Below are positions 47,201-59,122 of a DNA stretch of 64,000 bases, piece after piece (position 1 is the stretch's first letter; every line of letters begins with the position of its first letter). This stretch comes from Fallopia convolvulus (lineage: Eukaryota; Streptophyta; Magnoliopsida; Caryophyllales; Polygonaceae): the NCBI GenBank assembly GCA_964016875.1, contig OZ024726.1, positions 51,448,825-51,512,824 on the forward strand. Direction: 5' to 3'. The position numbers and the translations under genes were made by a program. The notes below the pieces were generated by a model. It was not told the origin of the DNA and ran no database searches. It worked only from the letters and a program-made list of their open reading frames with translations.

Positions 47201-50200
47201 TGGTCTGATTTGAAGGCAAGACTGAACAGTGAACTCCTGGCTAATTTGGGCAACTTCATACATCGTGTCTTGAGTTTTATAGCCAAACCTTCAGGTTATT
47301 TCTTTACTTCTTATTGATTGCCCAATATATTTTGCTCTTTAGGAAGAACTTGTGTTTTCATAAGCTGCCTATTGATTTTCATAAAAGACATTGGTCACAA
47401 GTCTGTAAGATTATACAAGGTTGTTTTTTGCATAGGTACTAAATTGCCAAAGCAAATTATAGGTAGTGTTAAGGGAAAATATTTAGATGTTTTTTCACAT
47501 TTTTGATGTTGGAACTTTATGTCTTGCATTTTTTGGATAGTTAGGTTTAGTCATTTAATCTATGGCTTGTTCAATATGCACCAAATATTGCCAAAGCAAA
47601 TTGTAGGTAGTGTTAGGGGAAAATATTTAGATGTTTTTTCACTTTTTTGATTTTGGAACTTTATGTCATGCATTTCTTGGTTAGTAGCTCACTAATAGGT
47701 TTAGTCATTTAATCTTATGGCTTGTTCAACATGCACCAAATATACCAATAATCAGCTTTAGACCTGAACCTATCCCCTTCGTGGTTGTGTAGATATAGTG
47801 TTTGGATTGCGGGATGGTATTTCTGAGGCTCAATACTACCTGTATCTCGTAGCCTTTCCATTAAGAGTTTACTAGTGTCTTAATGTATGCTAATGATCCA
47901 TGATCATTTAACTGGACTTAATATTTAAGTACTTGATATGATTCTATCATATTTCAACTGTTGATTAAAGAATTGTTTTCTATGTAGATATGATTAGCCC
48001 TTGATATTGATATGTGTGCACCAGCTAAATGAATACTCTCGACTCTTTCTTTAACAGGTGAAGGATATGGGTCTGTAATTCCTGATTCTCCTTCTAGCAC
48101 GGGATCCCATGACTCAACAAAGACATTAATTGAGAAAGTTGAAAAGCTTGTTGAGCAATATATAGATACTATGGAGAAGGTGATCCTCTTGAAATCTTGA
48201 TCTGGCTAACTTATATAGACACTGTCCAAGTCTCTCTCTTTGATATCGATTTTCTTGCTATTGAACTCAGGTTAAGCTAAGGGATGGATTGAGAATTGCA
48301 ATGTCAATTTCAAATGAAGGAAATGGGTATTTGCAGGTAAACTTTTGTAGTTGTGGTAATCATTTCATTCTCCAAACATATAGTGCCTTTCACATTTTCC
48401 TATGCTGATGATAAGATGAATTGATGTTTGTACTTCTTGCTGTGTTGATACAGGAATCCCAATTCTGGAAGGCCTATAAAAGTGACCCAGATTCTTGTGC
48501 TGTTACAATGAGAACTGCAGCAGGACTGGTCTATCTCCTGGCCTGCTTATTAGAGCCATATATACCATCGGTTTCCCATGAGGTTATTGATCTAGATCCT
48601 GACTAGTTTTCATTGAGCTTCTATAAAGGCCTCTAGTCTCTTACATCCACTTGTGGGTTTTCAGATACTTAAACAGCTCAACTTGGAGCATGAAGCTCCT
48701 TTGTCACTTTCTGATGGTACAATCAACCGTGTCAAAAAGCTGTGGGAGATTCTACCTCCTGGTCATAAAATAGGAAAACCTGAGCCATTATTCAAGGAGT
48801 TGGTATGTTAATAAATTTTCTCTATGCATTAAATAGCTGATTACATGTATAATGGCATTACTCTCTAACATATGATCTGCTATGGCTGGTGCGCAGAGAG
48901 ATGAAGAAGTTGAATTTTACCAGGAAAAGTTTGCTGGGAGTCAAGCTGATAGAGCTGAGAAAGCAGCTGAACTACTAAAAAAGACAAAACTTTCAGGTTT
49001 GTTAACTCATATTTCTGTTTTCACCATAATATGTGTAACAAAGATATAGATAATAGGATATGTTTGAGTTATCTAACTTTAAGACTAAAGCTAAAGATTG
49101 GACTTGCCATTGTAATTTTTTATAGATAAATTGGTTTTGCCTTATTGTTGTTTCCCTTCTTCCTGAACAAGTAATTCATATGTCGTGATATTTGATTTCG
49201 TCCCCGTCATTTATTGTGCTCTTTTGTTTGATGCTTAAAGGAGTACACTAGGATTTTTATCTGATTTTGAAGGGGCGCCTTGCAGAAAAAGGAAGTTAAA
49301 TTGTCTTTTTGCCTTTCTCATTGTTGGAAAACCTTCTCTAAATTCTTGATAAATATACTTCTTACAGATGGAAGCCAAAAGAAAGGGAAAACAAAGGGCA
49401 CAGCTGTTACCAAATCTAAATCAGCTCCTGAACCAGAAGTTATGATTTCTAGGCTAGACATTCGCGTGGGGCTTATTACAAAAGTTCAAAAGCACCCTGA
49501 TGCAGATTCTCTCTACGTGGAAGAGATTGATGTTGGTGAAGCCACTCCTCGTACCGTTGTCAGTGGTCTTGTCAACTTCATACCCCTTGACCAGATGCAG
49601 GTCAGCTTCTTTTCCCACCTAACTCTAGACCCATATGTGTTCACTCCGTCACTCAAGACAAATTCTCATTTTTCAGGACCGAAAGGTTTGTGTACTCTGC
49701 AATCTAAAGCCGGCTTCCATGAGAGGAATCAAGTCGCATGCAATGGTGCTTGCAGCCTCCAACAGTGATCACACCAAGGTATGTTGAGGCTTTCAAATTT
49801 GGTAATTACACTTAATCTAATTATCTATTTGTTATTTTAAACTGATTTCTCTAGGGCTTATTAATTCTTATTTAGGGTAACGGTTTGGATGTAGTTTCCA
49901 ATTTTAGACTCTTAAAATGTGCACTCATTAGAAAGATCAATGTGGGATTCTCATCTACAAGAGATGAAGGAATCTGTATTAAACCGCTGTTAAACTTGAT
50001 ATATCCTTCAGGTTGAACTTGTGGAACCCCCGAAAAATGCGCCTGTGGGGGAGAGAATTCACTTTCCGGGTTTTGAAGGAGAGCCTGATGATGTGCTGAA
50101 CCCGAAGAAGAAAGTGTGGGAAACCCTGCAACCGAGGCTTAGCACTGACTCTGAGTTGATTGCCCGGTTCAAAGACGTGCCACTCACCACATCAGTTGGT

Positions 50201-50242
50201 GTCTGCAAGGTTTCTTCAATTGCAAATGGATCCATAAAGTAA
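44268..50242 (+). CDS. cytosolic methionyl-tRNA synthetase
   Basis: Seventeen coding exons: 44268-44406, 44506-44650, 45143-45296, 45401-45556, 45873-46103, 46250-46393, 46714-46804, 46985-47091, 47180-47294, 48058-48179, 48271-48336, 48454-48582, 48665-48802, 48897-48996, 49368-49600, 49677-49778 and 50012-50242. Phases agree throughout and give 800 residues, the usual plant size. The enzyme charges tRNA-Met with methionine in the cytosol. The class I signatures are HLGN (40-43, HIGH-type) and KFSKS (355-359, KMSKS-type). Zinc-knuckle cysteines lie in CDKC and CENC. The C-terminal EMAP-II/Arc1p-like tRNA-binding domain starts near residue 640 (SRLDIRVG). Intron 4 has a GC donor (AAG|GCATGC). 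Intron 9 carries a 144 bp tandem duplication. The ATG at 44268 precedes SDLNNGG; there is no targeting peptide. Confidence 0.96.
47444..47745 (+). repeat. 144 bp tandem duplication in a MetRS intron
   Basis: The unit starting ttgccaaagcaaatt at 47444 is repeated at 47588 with about 90% identity and small indels, wholly inside intron 9 (47295-48057). Confidence 0.9.
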
Positions 50243-50639
50243 TTCAATACATTTGTTCGGTTGGGCAAATCTGATTCAAAAGAGGAACAGCCATGAGAAG
50301 ATATTTACCCTTTTTAATTTCTACTGAATTCTGTCGTTTTTCCATTTTGGCAGGTTTTTCTTTTTCATTTTGTATTTTTCTTAACTGTTAAATAAAAATT
50401 AAATGATTGAGATTGGATTTTTTTTTCTCTTTATATAAACTTATTACTTTTTTCTTATTAATTTTTTTGATGGGTTCACTAATTTCTTATAGGATTTTAC
50501 AATTTGACTCATTGAGCTTTTAACAAACTCAATGGTAAACAAGACTAGATTTCTGAATGTGACAGAAGATTGATTGGGATATTACTATCTAACTCATTGG
50601 ATTGTTTTAGATATCTTGTTGATGACATTGGTTTTGCTT
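50243..50639. other. MetRS 3' flank
   Basis: T-rich 3' UTR and downstream sequence, with an AATAAA-like signal around 50390 (taaataaaaatt). No other feature. Confidence 0.5.
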
Positions 50640-51560
50640 GGGGGTGAGAGGTTTAAAGTGGTTACTGGTTAGGGACACTCTTAAATGTCATTTTCAAGAC
50701 TGCTAAGATGTCGGAGGAGTAGAGATTAAGTTGATACTGCTATATAAGAACGAGGGAGACGTGCAACAATGCAACATTTATAGGGGTATTAAACTTCTTA
50801 GTCAAACAATTAAGTTGAGATAGAAGGTTATCGAATTGAGGTTGAGGCGGCAAGTTAAAGTGTCAGAGAATTAGTTTGGCTTTTTATGCCTGGGAGGTCA
50901 TTTATGGAGGCTATTCATTTGTTGATGAGGCTAACAGAGGCGTACAGAGAGAGGATGAAGAATTTGCATATGGTCTTTATCGACTTGGAGAAAGCATATG
51001 ACATGGTGCTGAGAGAGTTGATTTGGAATAGCCTGACAGCGAAAGAAGTATTTGACACGTTTATCAGGATTATCAGAGACATGTATGAGGGTTTGATGAC
51101 TAGTGTTTGTACCACATGCGGGGATTCATAGTACTTTAAGGTAGAGGCAGGCCTACATCAATGGCCTCCTTCCTTTTTACGTTGGTGTTGGACATTTTGA
51201 TGAGAGCGATTCAGGAAGACATTTCGTGGTGTATGCTGTTCACAGAAGATATTGTCTTGGTGGACGAGACCAGAGCTAGAGTTAGTAGTAGACTTGACAC
51301 TTGGAGGGAGAAGTTGGATTCTAAGAGTTTTAGACTGAGTATAACCAAGACAAAATATGTAGAGTTTAATTTTGGCCAAGGTACAAATTCCAACGACGAA
51401 GTGTGTTTAGGGGGGGGAATCGTTACGAGGAATGAGAGCTTCAAATATTTGGGGTGAGTCATGCAGAGTGATGGGGACATCGAAGAGAATATTACACATA
51501 GAATTCAAAGGGGTTGAAAAAAGTGGAAGGCGACTTCTAGGGTAGCCCTTCTTGTAATCT
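50640..51560 (+). mobile_element. RTE-type LINE reverse transcriptase fragment
   Basis: Plus-strand remnant. Frames read PGRSFMEAIHLLMRL and HMVFIDLEKAYDMV (50886-51131), then FLFTLVLDILMRAI and WCMLFTEDIVLVDE (51161-51457). The order and wording are those of plant RTE elements. The catalytic FADD box is FTED here. Stops and frameshifts occur upstream (around 50700-50880) and downstream. The endonuclease is missing. Confidence 0.8.
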
Positions 51561-52777
51561 TCTCGAAAACTTAGCGGATATTGGGTTGGTCTCTCTGAAC
51601 TAAGACTCCTGGACGTAGGATCTTTCGTATCCGAACCGGGTCACCAAAGTTCATGTGTTCACTTGTTTTTGTTCTTTATCAAAGTTTAGATATGTTGGTT
51701 TTTCGTTTTACTTGAGATTAGAGTTACGAGCTTATCAGATTCGGATAAAAAACTGTGTAAAGATATTTTATTTAGGCAATAGAAATAAAGCAAGCACGTA
51801 ATAACAAGATATGATTATTAATTTTCGTACACATTCATCATCCTACAACCCTAAAAATAATATTTTTTATTAGTTTATTATTACATGCTGAACATATGTA
51901 TAAATGTATTTTTCTTATTTATCTGAAAGTAAAAAGTATTAATACATTGCTATTGGAGGTAAAGAAATAAGAATATTTGATCATGACCATCCATCTATAC
52001 AATCATACATAACTATATATAAATTTGTTTAAATAATCCAATTTTAGAAATATATTTTAATTTTGTATTTAGAATTGTTTTAATTATTTTTTTAAAAAGG
52101 TTTTATCCTTTTCTATTTAGGGTTTTAGTTACCAAATTAGGATAAGGGCATAGGATAAAAAAATATACTCTTTGTTTCACAATGTTTGTCATTTTAGCAT
52201 TGGACACATTTTTTAAGGAATATAAAAATTAGACCAAATTATCCATGTAATTATTCCATATTAATTGATGTTTTCTGGGATGCGTTGTTTTCTTATGTAT
52301 TAATAAACTCATTTCTTTGACAGCCTAGAAATTTAGACATTTGTTTTAAATCTACCCTAACACATTATAAAGCAGAAACTATGTCTATTGAGAAAATTGC
52401 GCCACATGACATTTGTTGAATAAAATAACGCTATAATTTTTTAATAATAAATATTATAATTACTTGTATCATTCTTTCTATATATCCAATTTTTTATGAT
52501 ATAATAAATTGATCTATATGTTGATATTTTTTATGCATATTTTTTTAATCTTGTAACAAGATTTGGGATCCAACTATATAATTTTTTATACGTTGATATT
52601 TTTTAATACACTAAATTATTTATCAAATATATGATATATTTTAGTATATAATGATATATTTTATATGAATACGCCTTTTAAATTCAACTAATTGAATAAA
52701 TTAATTTAAATTTTTTAATAAATATTATACTTATTTTAATTTTTAATAAATATTATAATAACTCATAATATTATTTG
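51561..52777. other. gene-free, possible LTR scrap
   Basis: The phrase gtaggatctttcgtatccga near 51615 is reminiscent of the R-U5 part of plant LTRs, but no ends are visible. The rest is AT-rich. Confidence 0.35.
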
Positions 52778-53058
52778 GTTCAAAAGAAACAAACTCTTAT
52801 CTTGAAACGTGAAACGAATGCACTTTTCCTAGTTCATAGTGCACTTTTCATACAAAAGTGCATTGTAAAATACAAAAAGTGCAATCGATTTAGAAAAATG
52901 CACTACAAAAAGTACAAAAGTGCATTTCAAAGTACAAAAAGTGCAAATCCGAAAAAGTGCACTCTGAAATAGGAAAAATGTAATACGAATTAGGAAAAGT
53001 ACATTCGTTTCAAGATAAGAGTTCATTTCAAGATAAGAGTTTGTTTCATTTGAACCTA
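52778..53058. repeat. inverted-repeat MITE
   Basis: Long inverted ends: left GGTTCAAAAGAAACAAACTC, right (reverse complement) GGTTCAAATGAAACAAACTC; homology continues for about 50 bases including CTTATCTTGAAAC and gaatgcactttt. The middle holds repeats of aaaaagtgca. No clear target-site duplication; class undetermined. Confidence 0.75.
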
Positions 53059-54009
53059 ACACTCTACTCTTGTGTACATCCAGTATATTTTTATAAAATA
53101 TATAACATATTTATATAATTGTCTAAATATATGTTTATACTTTCTATATTAATTTTATGCATATATTTTAATAAAACTTGATCTATAATGGTTTTTTATA
53201 TTAAGTTTATGCACAATAATTTTTTTTAATCTTTTAACAAGACTCAAGCTTGAAGTATATAATTTTTTATCTATATTTTGATAAAATATACGCCACGATC
53301 TTAACGATTTTTTTATAAATTACATAATTTTATTACGATATCATATACAATAATTTTAAATTTTATATTAATATCATAATATTGAATAATTTTTAGTAAA
53401 ATTATTCTTTAAATATTACGGAAATTGAACTAGTTATATGTAATTATGAAGTCCACAAAGTACATATACGTAGAGTAGAGTATATATATTAGATTGTTTC
53501 GACCCAAAAAAGAGTTTAGTAGATTGTTGATGAGCGTGTTTGGACTTGATACGTACCTCCAGGTAGGTGTCATATTAATTAAATAATATTGAATCAATCT
53601 TCAACCATATACATATTAATTAAATAATATTATAACATCATATCTCTCTAGTCTCTATTGATCGATGATGTAAAGGAAGCCCGAATTTATTGCAGGAAAT
53701 CAGATGCATGGCATCATCAACAGTACATGAGAAATTTGCAGGTGGAAAGTGCATGCAAATTGATTGATGATACCACATTACCACCGAGAAGTAATTTAAA
53801 GCGTTACATAATATGGAAGAAAAAAAATGAAAAAGAATAGAAAAGGTGCGAAGTGCAACGTAGAAAGCAATTCCAAAAACAGAAGCCTAAAATTCATGCG
53901 ATTTGCTATGTTGGGAACCGCCATCGTACGTTCATGATATAAATGTTTATTGCATCCTCATAGGCATCTAATCATTATTCATCATAAGTTGAAGCTGTGT
54001 CACAAGTAC
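53059..54009. other. gene-free DNA
   Basis: AT-rich with no recognised element. The 60-codon frame at 53658-53840 has no family features. Confidence 0.5.
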
Positions 54010-54749
54010 TAGACCTGGGCGAAAGCGGACCGACCCGCCCGGCTCGCCCCGTCCGCCCATAAAAATGGGAGGATATGGACAAAATTATCAACCCTAAAAG
54101 GCTGTTAAAGCCCGACCCGCATACCCGTTGGACCGGATGTGGACTAGGAATTTAGCCCTATAGGGCCGATAAGCCCGACCCATATATATATATTATAAAA
54201 ATATTTTTAAATTTTAAATTTATTACCCACCCATGATTTAAGATGCTCTTCTTTCCTATATTATATAAAAAAATCTCTTTGTAGGTTATTTTTTGGCTTT
54301 GTTTAGTTTTAATGGATTGATATTTATATTTTTCCTATACTATTTCTTTCGTGGATTGATATTTATCTTTCCATTTTTTTTTGAAGAAAACTAATTAATA
54401 ATCCTCCATTGGTCAATACAATTTCAGAATGAAGGTTGGCTTGCCAGATTTGAATAGATCACGAATTGAATATCAAACTGGGTCAAATATTAATATACAA
54501 TTAAGTCTTAACAAATAATTACAATTTTATACCTTTTGTAATTACTAGCTTGAATTGCTAGAATACGTATGGGTCCAACAGGCTATTCGGGTCCAACAGG
54601 CTATCCGGGTCCGCCAATATGGGCGAACGTGGACAATGCTTCCAACCCGTAACCATGTATCGGCCCGGGTCCGAATCCGTATAAATAGACAAAATCTTAG
54701 GGTCAAGCCCGTCCCATATCCGGCCCGGGTCTGCGTTTGCCCAGGTCTA
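54010..54749. mobile_element. non-autonomous hAT-like element
   Basis: The ends TAGACCTGGGCGAAAGC and GCGTTTGCCCAGGTCTA are inverted repeats. The subterminal parts are GC-rich (cccgacccg-type, gtccggcc-type), the core AT-rich. Flanks gtcacaag and gtcacaac resemble an 8 bp duplication with one mismatch and three extra left bases. The 69- and 77-codon frames over the right end are by-products of the GC-rich repeats. Confidence 0.75.
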
Positions 54750-55300
54750 GTCACAACTAAGTTGCTAGGATCACAACAACTTGGCTAGTGTATTAGCGTG
54801 ACGTACGTACCTAAAATTTCAAACAATTACACACTTTTTTGCTGGAGATAAAAAATAAATGTTACGCATATTATATTTTTGTGATCTAATTATAAGGTTA
54901 ATAGTAGTATCCTTATATATGTTACATCTTGTATTCAAATGCAATGTTGTTATGATTGATGATTACGTGCATGTTTCTATAATTAAGTAGATATTAACTT
55001 GGACATGTTAGGAATGACTACCAGGGTTTACGTTATATATGATTTTTTTATCACTTAATATCACCATTATTATTAATTATAGCAATATATGTTTGGTTGC
55101 ATGAAAAGTGACAACTCTTCTGAATTTATTGATATGCAAAAAATCTAAATAGGGATCAAATCAAGAATAGTCATCCCTAAAACATCGAGAGGAGTTCTAA
55201 TAACATCCGGATGATCAAACCGAAAATAAATTTAAATATATGTACAAAATCGTTTGGAATTTTATTAATTTTCCGGAGTATTGTACAAATTATGAGGTCC
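54750..55300. other. gene-free DNA
   Basis: AT-rich; nothing recognised. Confidence 0.45.
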
Positions 55301-55569
55301 GAGGATATGGGGATGAAGTTGGTTAGGAATCAAATTCTGTATAATAAGGAAAAATAAATACGATAAAATAAAGGAAGATTTTAAATACTAAACAAGTACC
55401 ACTCATAATTATAAAATAAATAAATTATACTTTTTATAAGAAAAGTATTAGAATGACGTACACCAACCACGGTTGACACATTATTCTAGGGAAAAAAATT
55501 TTTGGTCGAAATTATTCTAGGGAATTTTAGCAAATGAGAACTTATAGTTCGAGATCTTCGTAGAACTCC

Positions 55570-55910
55570 ATGGATGAGGATGCAAAAATGTCAAAGAGGA
55601 CACTTAATCAACTACATAATCCACTTTGCAGAACATGTAATGTAAACGAACATTAGAAGTCGTTACAGTTAAACAACTACGTAATTTATCTTGCAGAAAA
55701 TGTGATGTAAACAGACATTTGAAAAGGCCTCAAAGTTGTTACAGTTAATAACTATGCAATTCATCTTATAGAAAATGTGATGTAAACGCACATTTTAAAA
55801 GACCTAGAAGTCATTACAGTTAATCAATTACAGTACGTACATAATTCATCTTATAGAAAATATGATATAAACGGACACTTGAAGATCGAGGCCTAGAAGT
55901 CATTGAGGAT
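55570..55910. repeat. minisatellite, about 4 units of 70-75 bp
   Basis: Units share gaaaatgtgatgtaaac, acatttgaa(g/a)a, ctagaagtcgttacagttaa and a cataattcatcttgcag-like part. The same monomer is expanded in copy 2 of the segmental duplication. Confidence 0.85.
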
Positions 55911-56150
55911 ATCAACAAATTAAAACCACCTAGATCTTGTATAGGAAGTGCCAAAGATTGCCAAAGTCTGGGTATGCCTAGACTATATTTTGTACTTAGT
56001 TTATACTTATATGAAAGAATCACCCCTTCATTCAAAAAAATAAAAAAAACTCAACCTATTAAAACCATGTTTTTCCACATTTTTATGTGTGTATGATATA
56101 CAAATAAATTATGTTAAATGACCAGCACCATGATGAACTTTCTTTTTAAA

Positions 56151-56396
56151 CTCCCTTGTTGTGAGATAATTGTCATTTTAAGTTTTTAACCTTTACTCTT
56201 TGTTCATAAATAATTGCCAATTAAGGTATATTGTCATTTTAGTCTAATTTTACCTCTATTTAATCATAGGTTTATTTAGTTAAAGAAATTATATATATGG
56301 GAAAAATTACACTTTTGTATATATATATATATATATGAGAAAAATTGTACTATTTAATAAACAAATGAGATTTAAATATAAACTATATGAAGGGAG
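56151..56396. repeat. degenerate Stowaway-like MITE, copy 1
   Basis: Left end CTCCCTTGTTGTGAGATAAT, right end ...AAGGGAG followed by TA. Poorly conserved termini; a second copy lies in the other duplication arm. Confidence 0.5.
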
Positions 56397-56446
56397 TATA
56401 TAAATGGATTATTTTATAGAGAGATTGTTGATGGCTAAAATGACGT

Positions 56447-57040
56447 ACCAGAAGGGCATCAACAAATAGAAGTAAACAAATGAGAGTCTGATTAAGAAAT
56501 AGAAGTAGACAAAGTAATGATCTAGGTTTCCTTTTATGAGCAAAACAAATTCTCATCAAAACCAGAAGGGCATCAGAAATTCAGTCCAATTTTGAATGGT
56601 ATATTGATAAAGGTAGCCTTCTCGGCAAAAATATAAGCCTTCTCGGTCTTCTCGATTGTTTTGTAGATGAGATCGGAAAGAGATGAGAGATCACAATAAA
56701 ATTGTGCCGATGGCTTTAGATACTACCAAAAAAGATCAGGAGTTTCATAAAATTTTACTGATATGGCTAAGTTGCAGAGTTTCTCACTCTAGACCGTGGG
56801 AGTTTCTCACACTAATTAGAGGCCCATGTATATTTTTGGAATTGATTAAGAAAATAATTATGATATTTTTCTCTTCTGTCTTAGAAAATAGTTTTAACGA
56901 ACTTTCTAAAACTAAGTTATTATTGTGTGCACAAGGACATATATAATTAACTAGACGTCTAGACCCAATTAAATATATGTATGTAAGAGTTTGGGAAAAA
57001 AACTTGATTTTATGAAGTATTGTAAAAAAAATTAACAATT
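56447..57040. other. unique spacer between duplication copies
   Basis: AT-rich. The 87- and 84-codon frames at 56683-57038 lie on opposite strands of the same DNA and match nothing known. Confidence 0.45.
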
Positions 57041-57299
57041 GAGGATATCGGGATGAAGCTGGTTAGGAATCAAATTATGTATAATAAGGAAAAATAAATA
57101 ACGATAAAATAAAGGAAGATTTCAATACTAAACAAGTGACACCTACAATTATAAAATAAATTATAAAAAAATTATGTTTTTTTATAAGAAAAGTAATAGA
57201 ATGACATCAACGCGGTTGACATGTCATTCTAGGAAATTTTAGCGAAGGAGGAGTTATAGTTTGAGATCTTCATACAACTCCATGGACGAGGATGCAATT

Positions 57300-57910
57300 G
57301 TCAAAGAAGATAGTTAATCAATTACATAATTCACCTTGCAAAAAATGTATGTAAATATACATTTGAAGAGGTCTAGAAGTCATTATACTTAACCAACTGC
57401 ATAATTCACCTTGCAGAAAATATGATGTAAACGAACATTTGAAGAGGTCTAGAAGTTGTTACAGTTAATCAATGACGTAATTCACCTTGCGGAAAATGAT
57501 GTAAACAGATATTTGAAGAAGTCTAGAAGTCGTTACAGTTAATCAACATAATTCACCTTGCGGAAAATATGATGTAAAGTTGTAAACGGACATTTGAAGA
57601 GGTCTAGAAGTCGTTACAGTTAATCAATGACGTAATTCACCTTGCAGGAAAATGATGTAAAACATTTGAAGAGGTCTAGAAGTCGTTACAGTTAATCAAC
57701 TACGTAAGTCAACTTACAGAAAATGATGTAAACAGACATTTGAAGAGGTCTAGAATTCGTTACAGTTAATCAACTACGTAAGTCAACTTACAGAAAATGA
57801 TGTAAACAGACATTTGAAGAGGTCTAGAATTCGTTACAGTTAATCAACTACATAAGTCAACTTGCAAAAATTATGATATAAACAGACATTTTAAGAAGTT
57901 TAGAAGTCGA
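57300..57910. repeat. minisatellite, about 8 units of 60-75 bp
   Basis: Units share gaagaggtctagaagtcgtt, acagttaatcaacta and attcaccttgcagaaaatga, with unit-length changes. Two neighbouring units near 57700-57840 are almost identical, pointing to a recent duplication. Confidence 0.88.
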
Positions 57911-58153
57911 ACGTTAACAAAAATCATCTTTTATGAATAAGCCTAGATACCTTTCACTATTCACTACATTAATCATACAAAGAATATTATGTTCTGTAAC
58001 ATCAATGAAATTGAGATTTTAGTCGTTTGGCTTCAATAAGGTATTTTCTTAAGATCTAATGCTTAACGTATTAAAATCATGTTTTTAGGTGTGTATGATA
58101 TACAAATAAATCATGTTAATTGACCAACACCGATGATGATCTTTCTTTTTAAA

Positions 58154-58416
58154 CTCCCTTGTTGTGAGATAATTGTCATTTTAACCTTTACTCCTTGTTC
58201 ATCATCAATAATTGCCAATTAAGGTATATTGTCACTTTAATCTTATTTTACCCCTATTTAATTAGAGGTTCATTTAGTGAAATTAATAAATTGAATATTA
58301 CTTATATATATATATATGTGTGAAGATTAAAAGTACACTTTTGTATACATATATACATGAGAAACATTGTTCTTTTTAACAAAGAAAAAAGATTTAAATG
58401 TAAACTATGAAGGGAG
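58154..58416. repeat. degenerate Stowaway-like MITE, copy 2
   Basis: Counterpart of the MITE at 56151: left end CTCCCTTGTTGTGAGATAAT, right end AAGGGAG then TA. Confidence 0.5.
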
Positions 58417-58468
58417 TATATAAATGGATTATGTTGTAGAGATTGTTAATTAATGACTAAAATGACAT

Positions 58469-58937
58469 GTCATTCTTAACTGGCATGGTATCTAAATCGT
58501 TTCACTAAGGCGTAATTAATGCTCAAAAAAAAGTTGAGATCATTTGTTTTGTGCAATACATGTATGACATTACCTGCCTAATTGTCAAGTGATTACTCTC
58601 TAAAAAAACAGATTTATAGAGTGCTTACTATGCAAAACGTGCATGTTTATACAAATTAATTGTGTTTGTAATTGTTTCTGTTGATCTTCCTCCAAAACTC
58701 AAAAAAAAAAAAAACTAAGTATATATCGTGTCTCATAAAATAAAAGACGCAATTATAAATTGCACACACACTATCGCGTGGTTAGTGAGTGTCGACCCAC
58801 GCAGAGATGTACTAATTGTATACCAACAAGAAACTCCTCCTTTATTTCGACGAAAAAAAAAAGAAACTCCTCCTTTAACTCTTAAAAAGGGGAAGAGTTT
58901 AATTACTTTAGATTTTACAACTCCTCCAATATCAATC

Positions 58938-58939
<2 letters not shown>
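58469..58939. other. distal promoter region of the UMAMIT gene
   Basis: AT-rich. The opposed frames at 58728-59065 run through the CT repeat and are not genes. Confidence 0.45.

Positions 58940-58979
<40 letters not shown>
58940..58979. repeat. (CT)20 microsatellite upstream of the UMAMIT TATA box
   Basis: Forty bases of perfect CT, followed by TAGA units. It lies about 38 bases upstream of the TATA box. CT-rich tracts are frequent in plant core promoters. Confidence 0.95.
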
Positions 58980-58983
<4 letters not shown>

Positions 58984-59016
58984 ATAGATAGATCAAGCCC
59001 TCGATCTCACTCTCTC

Positions 59017-59023
59017 TATATAA
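59017..59023 (+). promoter_or_regulatory. TATA box of the UMAMIT gene
   Basis: TATATAA, 100 bases upstream of the start codon, with a CT-rich context. Position and sequence fit a plant TATA box. Confidence 0.6.
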
Positions 59024-59122
59024 TGCTTTAATTCTCCACTTAGCTTCTCCTATATATTTTCCCACTTACTTCTCCTCCATTCACCACTCACTCTCTCAAC
59101 ATTAGCATTAATATTAGAGAGT

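Larger units (their letters stand above)
55301..56446. repeat. segmental duplication, copy 1
   Basis: Starts gaggatatggggatgaagtt and ends near aaaatgacgtacc. The same order of sequences recurs at 57041-58468. It includes a short minisatellite (55570-55910) and a Stowaway-like MITE (56151-56396). Confidence 0.85.
57041..58468. repeat. segmental duplication, copy 2
   Basis: Starts gaggatatcgggatgaagct and follows copy 1 in order, including the aaggaaaaataaata block, the minisatellite and the MITE. It is about 280 bp longer because its minisatellite is larger. Confidence 0.85.

Noticed and set aside
52160..52400. possible Stowaway MITE (atactctttgtttcaca)
   Set aside because: Only a left-end-like sequence is present; no inverted right end was found.
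57300..57910. regular direct repeats resembling a CRISPR array
   Set aside because: The units are 60-75 bp without unique spacers, in a plant nuclear context. It is a minisatellite.
58733..59065. 110-codon minus-strand frame with repeated Arg-Glu
   Set aside because: It runs through the (CT)20 repeat and the transporter promoter.
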